A stretch of DNA of 64,000 nucleotides from Bifidobacterium sp. ESL0769. Lineage in GTDB: Bacteria; Actinomycetota; Actinomycetes; Actinomycetales; Bifidobacteriaceae. Below the pieces are notes generated by a model. That model saw only the letters and a program-made list of their open reading frames with translations. It did not search any database and had not been told where the DNA came from. The translations under genes were made by a program, and so were the position numbers. Where the stretch lies: NCBI RefSeq assembly GCF_029395495.1, contig NZ_CP113918.1:1674001-1738000 (forward strand), read 5' to 3'. Every line of letters starts with the position of its first letter. Position 1 is the first letter of the stretch. Below, one piece after another: positions 1 to 7,707 of the stretch.

Positions 1-1007
1 TGCGTGGAGTAATCGTCAGCGGCGCCACGGGTCTTCTGTGCATACGCATCGGCCTCGGAACGGGTCTGCTTGGAATAGTCCTCAGCCTTGCCGCGAACCT
101 GCTTGGAGTACTCATCGGACTCGTTGCGGGTGCGAGTGGAATAATCGTTGGCCTTGTTGACCAGTTCCTGATACTTGGTCTGGCTGGCGTCGGTGATTTC
201 CTTGGCCTTGGCCTTGCCCTTGTCGACATACTGATCGTGCAGCTGCATGGCGAGCGTCAGCATGGCGGTCGCGCGCTCAGGCTCGCTGTTGGCTCCAGCC
301 GCGGCTCCTGCGATCTTCTGCAGGCTGCCGGTCTCGGTGCTCGGTTCAAGCTTGGAGACCTGGGCACGCAGCTGGTTCTCACGCTGCCTGGATTCCTCGA
401 GCTGGCGGGAAAGATCGCGCATCTGCTGAGTCTGCTGGCTTGTGCTGGAAAGCTGCTTCTTGGCCTGCTCAAGCTCACGGGAGAGCTTCTCGTTGCCGCT
501 GCGGAATTCGTCGCGCTCGTGTTGGACGGCGACAAGCTGATTGTCGATGTCCTTCTTGCCCTGGGCCTGCGCGGCCTGGGCGGTAAGCTGATCGATCTGA
601 GCGTTCAGGCGATCGACCTGATCCTTCAGCTGCTTGTTCTGCTCGGCCAGCGCCCTGTTGCTTTCCTCAGCCTCTGCAAGCTTGGAGGCATCAACGCTTG
701 CCGTTGCAGCCTGATTGGCAGCCTTCTGCTGCTGGCTGGCCGCCGTCTTCAAGGTTTGGTTCTCACGGCTAAGGGTCTGAACCTGACTGGTCAGATCCGA
801 AATCTTGGAATTGAGCTTGCTGACATCCGGACCGAGCGACTGCGTCGACTGTCCGTTGCCGTTTGCCATAGCCTGCTTGCCGAGAGCTTCAACGGTCTCG
901 GTGACCTGATCGAGGAAGTCATCGACCTCTTCGACATCGTACCCTTCTTTAAAACGTACGGTTTGGAAGGCATGTTCCCTGATATCTTTCGGCGTTAACA
1001 GTGCCAT
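1..1007 (-). CDS. divIVA: DivIVA/Wag31 polar growth protein (3' end outside window)
   Basis: DivIVA-family cytoskeletal protein that marks curved membrane at poles and septa and, in actinobacteria, directs polar wall growth. The first ~45 residues are the classic membrane-binding domain (MALLTPKDIREHAFQTVRFK, then EGYDVEEVDDFLDQV). A long Q/K/E-rich coiled coil follows, then a tail of repeated units of the type DEYSKQVRGKAEDYSKQTR near the window edge. About 335 codons are visible and the frame is open at position 1, so the C-terminus is missing. The ATG at 1007 is preceded by GTGAGGTGTAAAAGTT. It is the last gene of the ftsZ-sepF-yggT-divIVA order typical of Gram-positives. It shares its N-terminal domain with the short paralogue just upstream. 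Confidence 0.95.
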   Translation of the reverse strand, partial: MALLTPKDIREHAFQTVRFKEGYDVEEVDDFLDQVTETVEALGKQAMANGNGQSTQSLGPDVSKLNSKISDLTSQVQTLSRENQTLKTAASQQQKAANQAATASVDASKLAEAEESNRALAEQNKQLKDQVDRLNAQIDQLTAQAAQAQGKKDIDNQLVAVQHERDEFRSGNEKLSRELEQAKKQLSSTSQQTQQMRDLSRQLEESRQRENQLRAQVSKLEPSTETGSLQKIAGAAAGANSEPERATAMLTLAMQLHDQYVDKGKAKAKEITDASQTKYQELVNKANDYSTRTRNESDEYSKQVRGKAEDYSKQTRSEADAYAQKTRGAADDYST

Positions 1008-1127
1008 AAACTTTTACACCTCACTTTGGGCATGATGCCTCTGATTTTTGACTCTTGAATAGATGTTATACCATACAGTCTACCGTCAGTTTCGGGAATC
1101 CCGCATAGATACTTGCTATAAGTTTGT

Positions 1128-1496
1128 CTATTGTTCCCATGAAACCTGTTGCGAAGAGGAGAATCCGCCATCGCTCTGCTCGGTCCCGAGGCCTTGCGAA
1201 GACGGGAACCCACCGTTTGGTTGTCCGGTCTGCGGGCCCTGCGGATAGAATGGCGAAGGTGACGTGGAAGGGAAATTCTGGTTGACAGCTCGCATACCGG
1301 AAGCCGCAGCAGGGCCCATACCGGAAGGTGAGCCTGAAAGCTGACCCTGCAGATAGGAAATCTGCCGTTCCTCTTCCTCCAAGGTGTGCGCGACCTGATC
1401 CAGGAAATCATCGACTTCCTCGACATCATAGCCTTCTTTAAAACGAACTGTCTGGAACGCTTTATTACGGACTTCTTCTGCAGAGAGTAATGCCAT
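1128..1496 (-). CDS. Short DivIVA-domain protein
   Basis: A 122-residue protein made almost only of the DivIVA membrane-targeting domain (EEVRNKAFQTVRFKEGYDVE, then EVDDFLDQV) and a short coiled segment (EEEERQISYLQGQLSG). A disordered Gly/Ser/Pro/Gln-rich tail follows, ending QQVSWEQ. It lacks the long coiled coil of the neighbouring DivIVA, so it probably cannot form the same filaments. It may act as a co-assembly partner or regulator at the septum (inference). The start ATG has AAAGGTCATC upstream. It lies between yggT and the full-length divIVA in the same orientation. The domain is nearly identical to the one at 870-1007, indicating tandem duplication followed by loss of the rod. Confidence 0.9.
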   Translation of the reverse strand: MALLSAEEVRNKAFQTVRFKEGYDVEEVDDFLDQVAHTLEEEERQISYLQGQLSGSPSGMGPAAASGMRAVNQNFPSTSPSPFYPQGPQTGQPNGGFPSSQGLGTEQSDGGFSSSQQVSWEQ

Positions 1497-1534
1497 GATG
1501 ACCTTTCAGTACACGTAAACCAAATTGATATTAC

Positions 1535-1813
1535 TTAAATGATGAAATCCACTACCGCAAGGATAAACCACAGGACTACAGGAGTGACGTCCAAACCCAT
1601 ATTGCCCATCCGGATAACAGGGATGAAACGGCCCAACCAACGCAGCGGCGGATCGGTCAATACGTAGAAGACATTGACAATCGACCCAATCACGCGGCCT
1701 GGACGCCAACTAGGTATCAATGCGAACACCCAATCAATAAGCACCCTAATGAGGAGTACCGTCGAATAGACGGCGATAACCCATTTGATCAGACTAAGGA
1801 TGGTAATCAACAT
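1535..1813 (-). CDS. YggT family membrane protein
   Basis: A 92-residue integral membrane protein with two hydrophobic segments (about residues 3-27 and 70-92) around the family motif RVLIDWVFALIPSWRPG...VLTDPPLRWLGRFIPVIRMGNMGLDVTPVVL. YggT proteins sit beside sepF and divIVA in most Gram-positives. They are linked to division and osmotic tolerance, but their biochemical role is unknown. The ATG is preceded by CTGAGGTTTT. The gene starts 6 bp after sepF ends, so the two are probably co-transcribed and translationally linked. Confidence 0.93.
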   Translation of the reverse strand: MLITILSLIKWVIAVYSTVLLIRVLIDWVFALIPSWRPGRVIGSIVNVFYVLTDPPLRWLGRFIPVIRMGNMGLDVTPVVLWFILAVVDFII

Positions 1814-1819
1814 AAAACC

Positions 1820-2302
1820 TCAGAACAGGCCGTCTTCGGATTCATCGGACGATGACTGATCCACCTTGATGTTGACCTGCGCGGGACTCAACAGGAAGAC
1901 CCTAGGAGTGACGCGCTCCAGCGAACCACGGACACCGAAGACCACACCCGCCGAAAAATCGACGATGCGGTAAGCAACGGCTTCGGAGACACCCGTAAGG
2001 TTCAAAACCACCGGAATGCCGTCACGGATGGCGCGGCCGACCTTCTGGGCTTCGTCGTAGGACTTGGGATGAATGGTGGTGATGCGGTTGATGCGGCCCG
2101 GGAAAGGCTTAGCTGCGCGCGAAGACGAGGAGCTCTCCGAAGTAGAAACCGGGGAGGTTTGCGTGGCGATCGGCGTCACGTTGCTGTCCGAATCGAAAGC
2201 CGTAGGCGCGGCATCCTCGTTCTCTTGCATTTCGTCGTCGTCATCGTCGACAACGTCAGCCATACCGAGATATGACATCGCCTTTTTCATGTATCCAGCC
2301 AT
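1820..2302 (-). CDS. sepF: Cell division protein SepF
   Basis: SepF (160 residues) is the membrane tether of FtsZ in actinobacteria. The N-terminal amphipathic helix (MAGYMKKAMSYLGM) binds membrane. An acidic, Ser/Thr-rich linker (~residues 18-68) follows. The C-terminal globular domain (about 69-148) contains INRITTIHPKSYDEAQKVGR, IPVVLNLTGVSE and VFLLSPAQVNI, the FtsZ-tail binding fold. Length and domain order are normal. The RBS is AAAGGATTTTT. It lies 21 bp downstream of ftsZ, whose C-terminal peptide (DLDIPDFLR) is the expected SepF docking site, so the two products should work as a pair at the division ring. Confidence 0.97.
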   Translation of the reverse strand: MAGYMKKAMSYLGMADVVDDDDDEMQENEDAAPTAFDSDSNVTPIATQTSPVSTSESSSSSRAAKPFPGRINRITTIHPKSYDEAQKVGRAIRDGIPVVLNLTGVSEAVAYRIVDFSAGVVFGVRGSLERVTPRVFLLSPAQVNIKVDQSSSDESEDGLF

Positions 2303-2323
2303 AAAAATCCTTTCGTCTACTCT

Positions 2324-3523
2324 TTAGCGCAGGAAATCGGGGATATCGAGATCGCCGGGATCATCGGGCGAGGACGATTCATCGGGATCGTCGTAGGACT
2401 GAGTCTCCGGGGTATGCGAGACGGTCGGGGTGTCCAGATCAGGCACGTGATGTACCAGAGGAGTCTCAGATTCGGAGCCATAGCCCTGGCCTGACGGCTC
2501 GCCGGCATTGTGCGAGTTAGACTTCGAAACCTCATCGAGATTTTCGGCGTCCTTCTTGCTTTCGGCATCGAACCCTGCCGCAATGACGGTGACACGGACT
2601 TCGTCGCCGTAAGCGTCGTCGAGCGCGAGACCCCAAATAATCTGGGCTTCGGGGTGGATGGCCTTGCGCACCAGTTCGGTGGCGTCGCTGGCTTCCTGAA
2701 GCTTCAGGTCGGTGGGGCCGGCGATGTTGATGAGCGCACCATGAGCGCCCTCGATGCTCTCTTCCAAGAGTGGCGAGCTGATGGCGATCTCGGCAGCCTG
2801 GGTGGCGCGATCCTCGCCGCGAGCCGAGCCGATGCCGAAGAGCGCCGTGCCTGCGCCACGCAGGATGGCGGTGACGTCGGAGAAATCGACGTGAATATAG
2901 GAATTCATCGTGATCAGGTCGGTGATGCCCTGCACGCCGGCCAGAAGCGCGGTATCGGCGGTCTTGAAGGCGTCGACGATGCCAATGGTCTTGTCGGAAA
3001 GTTCGAGGAGACGATCATTGGGAATGACAATCAGCGCATCGACTTCTTTACGCAAATTCTCGATACCAAGTTTGGCTGAAGCCGCACGCTGCGGGCCTTC
3101 AAAAGCGAACGGACGAGTGACCACAGCGATGGTCAACGCACCTTGCTGATGCGCCGCACGAGCGACGATAGGGCTTGCGCCGGTACCGGTGCCGCCGCCT
3201 TCGCCACATGTGACGAAGACCATATCGGCACCCTTCAGTGCCTCTTCAATGTCGGACTGATGATCTTGCGCAGCCTTAGCACCCTTTTCGGGGTCGGCCC
3301 CCGCTCCAAGCCCTCGACTCGAATGATCGCTCAGGGAAATCTTCACATCCGCGTCGCTGCGGAGTAAATCTTTCGCATCAGTATTAATCGCTACAAATTC
3401 AACGTTCTGCAAGCCTTCGGCAATCATGCGATTGACGGCGTTACCCCCGGCACCACCGACACCGACCACCTTGATGCTCGTCTTATCGTTGAAATTGTCA
3501 TTCTGGGCAATCTCGCTCACCAT
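2324..3523 (-). CDS. ftsZ: Cell division GTPase FtsZ
   Basis: Tubulin-like GTPase that polymerises into the Z ring. The 399-residue sequence shows the N-terminal nucleotide motif (VGVGGAGGNAVNRMI), the tubulin signature GEGGGTGTGASPIVA, and the T7 catalytic loop region (NSYIHVDFSDVTAIL). A Ser/Pro/Asp-rich linker (~320-388) precedes the terminal peptide DLDIPDFLR, which binds SepF. The ATG is preceded by ACAGGAGACT. It heads the division cluster. The upstream gap of 347 bp carries palindromic repeat copy 1, which is oriented with this gene. Confidence 0.99.
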   Translation of the reverse strand: MVSEIAQNDNFNDKTSIKVVGVGGAGGNAVNRMIAEGLQNVEFVAINTDAKDLLRSDADVKISLSDHSSRGLGAGADPEKGAKAAQDHQSDIEEALKGADMVFVTCGEGGGTGTGASPIVARAAHQQGALTIAVVTRPFAFEGPQRAASAKLGIENLRKEVDALIVIPNDRLLELSDKTIGIVDAFKTADTALLAGVQGITDLITMNSYIHVDFSDVTAILRGAGTALFGIGSARGEDRATQAAEIAISSPLLEESIEGAHGALINIAGPTDLKLQEASDATELVRKAIHPEAQIIWGLALDDAYGDEVRVTVIAAGFDAESKKDAENLDEVSKSNSHNAGEPSGQGYGSESETPLVHHVPDLDTPTVSHTPETQSYDDPDESSSPDDPGDLDIPDFLR

Positions 3524-3663
3524 AGTCTCCTGTCACTTCACGGTTATGCCTATTACTCTATCGCAGAACACGCCTAAATTAAGAGTATTTCCCGGGGTGT
3601 ACCACATATTTTTCCAATTTTCTGATTTTTATTCGAAATTATCAACAGGGATACGCAACTGGC

Positions 3664-3840
3664 GTGGTGGGGTGGGAATATACAATGTCCGACACGCTCT
3701 GGGCTGAGCCGTAAAGCAGAAAGTCCAGTGGACTTTCTGTAGGCGAAGTGAGCGCGATGTCTCGAGCGCGAAGGCAAAATCTTTGATTTTGCACAGGCCA
3801 AGTCTTTACGGTCTGACATCGCATATCCCCACCCCACCAC
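3664..3840 (-). repeat. Palindromic repeat element, copy 1 (long form)
   Basis: This element fills most of the 347-bp gap between ftsZ and dusB; nothing else is seen there. Its two ends form an inverted repeat of about 30 bp: GTGGTGGGGTGGGGATAT and GCGATG at one end, CATTGTATAT and TCCCACCCCACCAC at the other, read on the minus strand. Three positions pair as G-U only in the minus-strand RNA and one A-G mismatch remains. The interior is longer than in copies 2 and 3. It holds a CCGTAAAG/CTTTACGG stem and two perfect hairpins (AGAAAGTCC/GGACTTTCT and GCAAAATC/GATTTTGC). No ORF is supported inside. It could be a MITE-like element, a structured RNA or a processing site. Confidence 0.8.
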
Positions 3841-3870
3841 TCAACCACATTAATTTTATTGCTATTCAAA

Positions 3871-5184
3871 TTAGTAGCTGGCATCCATCGGGTCATCGCC
3901 GAAAAGCTGCTCGCGCTCTTCATGAGTCGTGGTGCGCGAATCGAACCAGCCGTATGGAACGTGGACCTTTTTCGCGTAGCGAACACGGCCGCGCGGCTTG
4001 TCGGTAATGCGTTCCGGATATGTGACGGATGGGTCGAGTCTGCCCATTACTTTCTTCACGTCGTCCAACGTTTCGGATTCCATGAACTCCCGACGGGTGT
4101 TGCCACCGACTGGGAAGCCTTTCAAATACCACGCGATATGCTTACGCAGGTCGTGCACGGCCATCGTCTCGTCGCCGTCGTAGAAGCGCAACAAAAGCTC
4201 ACCGTGGGCCAGGATAATCTGGCAGACACCGCCAAGCGTCGGGCTGAAGCGTTCGTCGGAACCGGCGAAAGCGTGTTTGATGTCGGAGAAAATCCATGGG
4301 CGGCCCTGGCAACCGCGACCGATGGCGACGCCGGCGCAACCGGTCTCGCGCACCATCTCCAGCGCGTCTTCGGCACCCCAGATGTCACCGTTGCCAAAGA
4401 CCGGAATATCTACGGCTTCAACCAGTTCAGCGATACGACTCCAGTCGGAATGGCCACCATAATATTCAGCGGTGGTGCGTGCGTGGAGCGTCACTGCGGC
4501 GCAGCCTTCGTCCTCAGCGATACGGGCGGCATCGAGGAACGTGGTGTGGTCGGCATCGATACCGACGCGGATTTTCGCGGTCACGGGAATATTGGCATCG
4601 TTGCACACCTCGACCACGCGGTGGACGAGTTCGCGGAAGAGATCGGTTTTCCACGGCAAAGCAGAACCGCCGCCACGACGGGTGACCTTGGGCACCGGGC
4701 AGCCAAAGTTGAGGTCGACATGGTCGGCGAGATTGCCATAGACCACCATCTGCGCGGCCTGGGCGGTAATGTTGGGGTCGACGCCGTAGAGCTGCAATGA
4801 GCGGGGATGCTCGGTAGGTGCAAAACGGCAAAGCCTGAACGCCTTGGGATTGCGGGCGACAAGCGCACGCGCGGTAATCATTTCAGCGACATACAAGCCA
4901 TCGGGACCGTATGCGCGGCACAGCGTTCGGAACGGCCAGTTGGTCACGCCCGCCATCGGAGAGAGGACGACCGGGGTCTGAATATGCAATGGCCCCAAAT
5001 CGACCGGAGCAATCTTGGGTAACGGTTTACCGTCATCTTTCGCTTCGTATTCGCCGTCCTGAGCACTGGTTTCGCTCGAATCGAGCCCGGGCAACTCCCC
5101 CAACACCTGATCCCAACCGTCATCAAACCGCTGCCGAGCCTCCGAATAATCGACTTTGCTCAGCCATTCCTTAAAATCCTTCAC
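3871..5184 (-). CDS. dusB: tRNA-dihydrouridine synthase (DusB type)
   Basis: FMN-dependent enzyme that reduces uridine to dihydrouridine in the D-loop of tRNA. After a ~57-residue acidic N-terminal extension, the TIM barrel starts at LGPLHIQTPVVLSPMAGVTN. It contains the FMN/Cys motif NFGCPVPKVTRRGGGSAL with the catalytic Cys, KIRVGID, the conserved VTLHARTTAEYY, VFGNGDIWG and GVAIGRGCQGRPWIF. The C-terminal helical domain (HIAWYLKGF) follows. At 437 residues it is longer than typical DusB (~320-390) because of the N-terminal and C-terminal extensions. The GTG start at 5184 has TAGGTGATAC upstream. Flanked on both sides by palindromic repeats. Confidence 0.95.
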   Translation of the reverse strand: MKDFKEWLSKVDYSEARQRFDDGWDQVLGELPGLDSSETSAQDGEYEAKDDGKPLPKIAPVDLGPLHIQTPVVLSPMAGVTNWPFRTLCRAYGPDGLYVAEMITARALVARNPKAFRLCRFAPTEHPRSLQLYGVDPNITAQAAQMVVYGNLADHVDLNFGCPVPKVTRRGGGSALPWKTDLFRELVHRVVEVCNDANIPVTAKIRVGIDADHTTFLDAARIAEDEGCAAVTLHARTTAEYYGGHSDWSRIAELVEAVDIPVFGNGDIWGAEDALEMVRETGCAGVAIGRGCQGRPWIFSDIKHAFAGSDERFSPTLGGVCQIILAHGELLLRFYDGDETMAVHDLRKHIAWYLKGFPVGGNTRREFMESETLDDVKKVMGRLDPSVTYPERITDKPRGRVRYAKKVHVPYGWFDSRTTTHEEREQLFGDDPMDASY

Positions 5185-5238
5185 GTATCACCTATTTTTT
5201 ATTTACTCGATATCCAGAAAAACAATACTTCGACTGAC

Positions 5239-5330
5239 GTGGTGGGCCGGGGATATACAATGCTTGACACGCTCCGGGCCGCTCAGGCCAAGTCTTTACG
5301 GTCAAGCATCGCATATCCCCGACCCACCAC
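5239..5330 (-). repeat. Palindromic repeat element, copy 2 (short form)
   Basis: One of two repeats in the 384-bp gap 5185-5568 between dusB and glyS. In minus-strand RNA the ends form a stem of ~30 bp without a mismatch: GTGGTGGGTCGGGG, ATATGCGATGCTTGAC against GTCAAGCATTGTATAT, CCCCGGCCCACCAC. Three of these pairs are G-U. In plus-strand RNA the same three positions are A-C mismatches, so the minus strand is the likely functional one. The interior keeps CGTAAAGACTTGGCC and GGCCCGGAGCGT. The flanks GTTGAGT and ACGTCAG are shared with the other copies. Confidence 0.82.
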
Positions 5331-5428
5331 TCAACACATCCAAACTCTACGTATTTCAATCAAATAGCTATCAATAACTGGAGATGACTACTTTGAATCC
5401 AAATACAAACAGTTAGATTCCGCTGAGT

Positions 5429-5517
5429 GTTGGGTGTCGGGATATGCGATGGCTAGACATAAAGCTTGGCCTACCGGCCTGGAGGGTGTCTAGACATTGT
5501 ATATCCCGACACCCAAC
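5429..5517 (+). repeat. Palindromic repeat element, copy 3 (inverted relative to copies 1 and 2)
   Basis: Same family as the two elements upstream but on the opposite strand. On the plus strand the left arm GTTGGGTGTCGGGATATG, CGATGGCTAGAC pairs with GTCTAGACATTGTATAT, CCCGACACCCAAC with two G-U pairs and one G-A mismatch. The outer arm sequence differs from copies 1 and 2 but is changed on both sides, so pairing is kept. The conserved interior AAAGCTTGGCC...GGCCTGGAG is present. It lies ~50 bp beyond the glyS stop and would be transcribed towards glyS. The rest of the gap 5185-5568 shows no gene. Confidence 0.8.
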
Positions 5518-5568
5518 AACGTCAGTTGAAGTTTTACAGAACTTGTATTAACTAGTCCTCAGAGCGAC

Positions 5569-7089
5569 TCAGTAGAGACCGCCAGCCTCTGCGACCTTTA
5601 CCGGGGCGGACTCATCGATGCCGGATTCCTTGGCGAAGTCTACTCCTCCGTCGGCTGCGGTGGTGCCGACGACCGAGGCCGGACCTTCGGGATAGCGCAC
5701 GCGCTTCTCGCCGATACGGTCGGCGACGTAGCGAGCCACGTTGTCGAGGTCAACGCGCTCCTGCTTCATCGAGTCGCGTTCGCGGATGGTGACGGAATGA
5801 TCGTCAGGAGTATCGAAATCAACGGTGATGCAAAGCGGGGTGCCAATCTCGTCCTGGCGACGGTAGCGGCGGCCGATGGCTCCGGCTTCGTCGTAGTCGA
5901 TCATCCAGTCATGCTGGCGCAGTTCGGCGGCCAGGTCGTGGGCGATGCCCTGCAGCGGCGCCTTCTTGCTCAGCGGGAAGACGGCGGCCTTGACCGGGGA
6001 GAGACGCGGATCGAGACGCAGCACAGTACGGCGGTCGACGCCGCCCTTGGTGTTCGGAGCCTCATCGACGGCGTAGGCGTCCACAAGGAAGGCCATGAGC
6101 GAACGGGTCAGGCCCGCGGCCGGCTCGATGACGTAGGGAATGTACTTCTTGCCACTGGCCTGGTCGAAGAAGGCCAAGTCCTCGCCGGAATGCTCCTGAT
6201 GCGCGGAAAGATCGAAGTCGGTGCGGTTGGCCACGCCTTCGAGCTCGCCCCAATCGGAGCCCTTGAAGCCGAACTTGTATTCGATGTCGACGGTGCGCTT
6301 GGAATAGTGCGCGAGTTTCTCCTTGGGATGCTCGTAATGGCGCAGGTTCTCCGGGTTGATCCCCAGGTCGGTGTACCAACGGGTGCGGGTGTCGATCCAA
6401 TACTGGTGCCACTCCTCGTCGGTGCCGGGCTCGACGAAGAACTCCATCTCCATCTGCTCGAACTCGCGGGTGCGGAAGATGAAGTTGCCAGGGGTGATCT
6501 CGTTGCGGAAGGACTTGCCCATGTTGGCGATGCCGAACGGCGGCTTGCTTCGCGAGGAAGTCATGACGTTCTTGAAGTCCACAAAGATGCCTTGGGCGGT
6601 CTCCGGGCGCAGATAGTGCAACGAATTCTCGTCGTCAACAGGTCCGAGATGCGTGCGCAGCATCATGTTGAAATCGCGCGGTTCCGTCCACTGGCCGCGG
6701 GTGCCGCAATCCGGGCAGACAATCGACTTGAGACCGTCTTCCGGCATCTTGTCGCCGTGCTTCTCGGCGTAGGATTCCTCAAGCTTGTCGGCACGCTGGC
6801 GCTTGTGGCAGTTGAGGCACTCGATCAGCGGGTCATTGAAGACCTTGACGTGCCCGGAAGCCTCCCAGACGGCGGAAGGAAGAATGATAGAGGTGTCGAC
6901 GCCGACCACGTCGCCACGGGTGACCACCATGGAACGCCACCATTCGCGCTTGATATTGTCCTTGAGCGCGACGCCGAGCGGACCATAATCCCATGCGGAA
7001 CGCGTGCCGCCGTAAATCTCCCCTGCAGGGAACACGAAACCACGACGCTTGGCCAGCGATACGACTTCATCAAGTTTGGATTGAGCCAC
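5569..7089 (-). CDS. glyS: Glycyl-tRNA synthetase (dimeric class II type)
   Basis: Charges tRNA-Gly with glycine. The 506-residue protein is the single-chain alpha2 form, not the alpha/beta two-gene form. Visible parts are the N-terminal [20 protein letters not shown], a zinc-binding insert with CLNCHKR...[10 protein letters not shown], class II motif 2 ([20 protein letters not shown]), motif 3 ([12 protein letters not shown]) and a C-terminal anticodon-binding domain ([10 protein letters not shown]). The start is taken as the GTG at 7089 ([10 protein letters not shown]), which has GGAAGGTGTGTC upstream and gives the family's normal N-terminus. An in-frame ATG 44 codons further upstream would add a basic, unconserved leader. 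Confidence 0.97.
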   Translation of the reverse strand: MAQSKLDEVVSLAKRRGFVFPAGEIYGGTRSAWDYGPLGVALKDNIKREWWRSMVVTRGDVVGVDTSIILPSAVWEASGHVKVFNDPLIECLNCHKRQRADKLEESYAEKHGDKMPEDGLKSIVCPDCGTRGQWTEPRDFNMMLRTHLGPVDDENSLHYLRPETAQGIFVDFKNVMTSSRSKPPFGIANMGKSFRNEITPGNFIFRTREFEQMEMEFFVEPGTDEEWHQYWIDTRTRWYTDLGINPENLRHYEHPKEKLAHYSKRTVDIEYKFGFKGSDWGELEGVANRTDFDLSAHQEHSGEDLAFFDQASGKKYIPYVIEPAAGLTRSLMAFLVDAYAVDEAPNTKGGVDRRTVLRLDPRLSPVKAAVFPLSKKAPLQGIAHDLAAELRQHDWMIDYDEAGAIGRRYRRQDEIGTPLCITVDFDTPDDHSVTIRERDSMKQERVDLDNVARYVADRIGEKRVRYPEGPASVVGTTAADGGVDFAKESGIDESAPVKVAEAGGLY

Positions 7090-7243
7090 GACACACCTTC
7101 CGCTTTCGGCTTTAATCAGCCATTTCAAGACATTTACTCGTGTGCCCACTTTACCGACACAGCCTGACACACGGCGCGAACGCGGCGGCCGGCAATGCCA
7201 AGCCTTAAAGGTAGCATGCAATTAGCAATTCAAGGAGATCAAC

Positions 7244-7621
7244 ATGAGCGAAAACTTCGACCGCAATGCCGTAAAACAAACCGTCCCGACCGACCCGAAA
7301 ACCGGTAAACCCTATATCAACACCGTCGCCGCCGTGGCCATCGCACCTAGCGGAACCGGTTCGGAGCTGAGCGAATATGTCGCGCAATCCGTAAACATAA
7401 TCCGCGAATCCGGACTGTCCAACGAAACCAACGCGATGTTCACCAATATCGAAGGCGATCTTGACGACGTGCTCAAAACCGTTCGAGACGCGACCATGGC
7501 GCTAGCAGGTCAGGGATATCGCACCGGAGTCACGCTTAAACTTGACATACGTCCCGGTTTTTCCGGTCAAATCAAAGAAAAGCAACAGCTTGTTGACGAG
7601 ATTCTGGGTCAAACGAAATAA
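7244..7621 (+). CDS. MTH1187/YkoF-type thiamine-binding protein (DUF77)
   Basis: A 125-residue protein of the MTH1187 family. The ferredoxin-like core is recognisable from VAAVAIAPSGTGSELSEYVA, IIRESGLSNETNAMFTNIEG and TGVTLKLDIRPG. Members bind thiamine or its pyrimidine precursor in the cytoplasm. Some are linked to thiamine transport (YkoF), but many are of unknown role. The ATG has a strong site AAGGAGATCAAC. It is transcribed away from glyS, with a 154-bp gap that holds the divergent starts. No TPP riboswitch is seen upstream, so a link to thiamine regulation rests on family membership only. Confidence 0.82.
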   Translation: MSENFDRNAVKQTVPTDPKTGKPYINTVAAVAIAPSGTGSELSEYVAQSVNIIRESGLSNETNAMFTNIEGDLDDVLKTVRDATMALAGQGYRTGVTLKLDIRPGFSGQIKEKQQLVDEILGQTK

Positions 7622-7671
7622 ACACCGATTTCCAACGAAATAGACATTTATTTCAAATTGTAGCCACAGGG

Positions 7672-7699
7672 TTTACTTAGTCCGTAAATAGGTATAGAT
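7672..7699 (+). promoter_or_regulatory. Promoter with overlapping inverted repeat, upstream of the LacI-family gene
   Basis: TTTAC-n7-GTAAA (7672-7688) is an inverted repeat lying between a possible -35 (GTTTAC) and a -10-like TATAGAT (7693-7699). The ATG starts 8 bp after the -10 and no Shine-Dalgarno sequence is present. The transcript is therefore probably leaderless or nearly so. The position of the repeat suggests autorepression; both points are inference. Confidence 0.4.
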
Positions 7700-7707
7700 T
7701 AAAAACC

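Noticed and set aside
1..200. Tandem DNA repeats at the window start as a separate repeat element
   Set aside because: They encode the DEYSKQ/DYSKQ repeats of the DivIVA tail and are degenerate at DNA level, so they belong to the coding sequence.
5797..7167. 456-codon plus-strand frame opposite glyS
   Set aside because: glyS has all class II synthetase motifs on the minus strand; the plus frame is its shadow.
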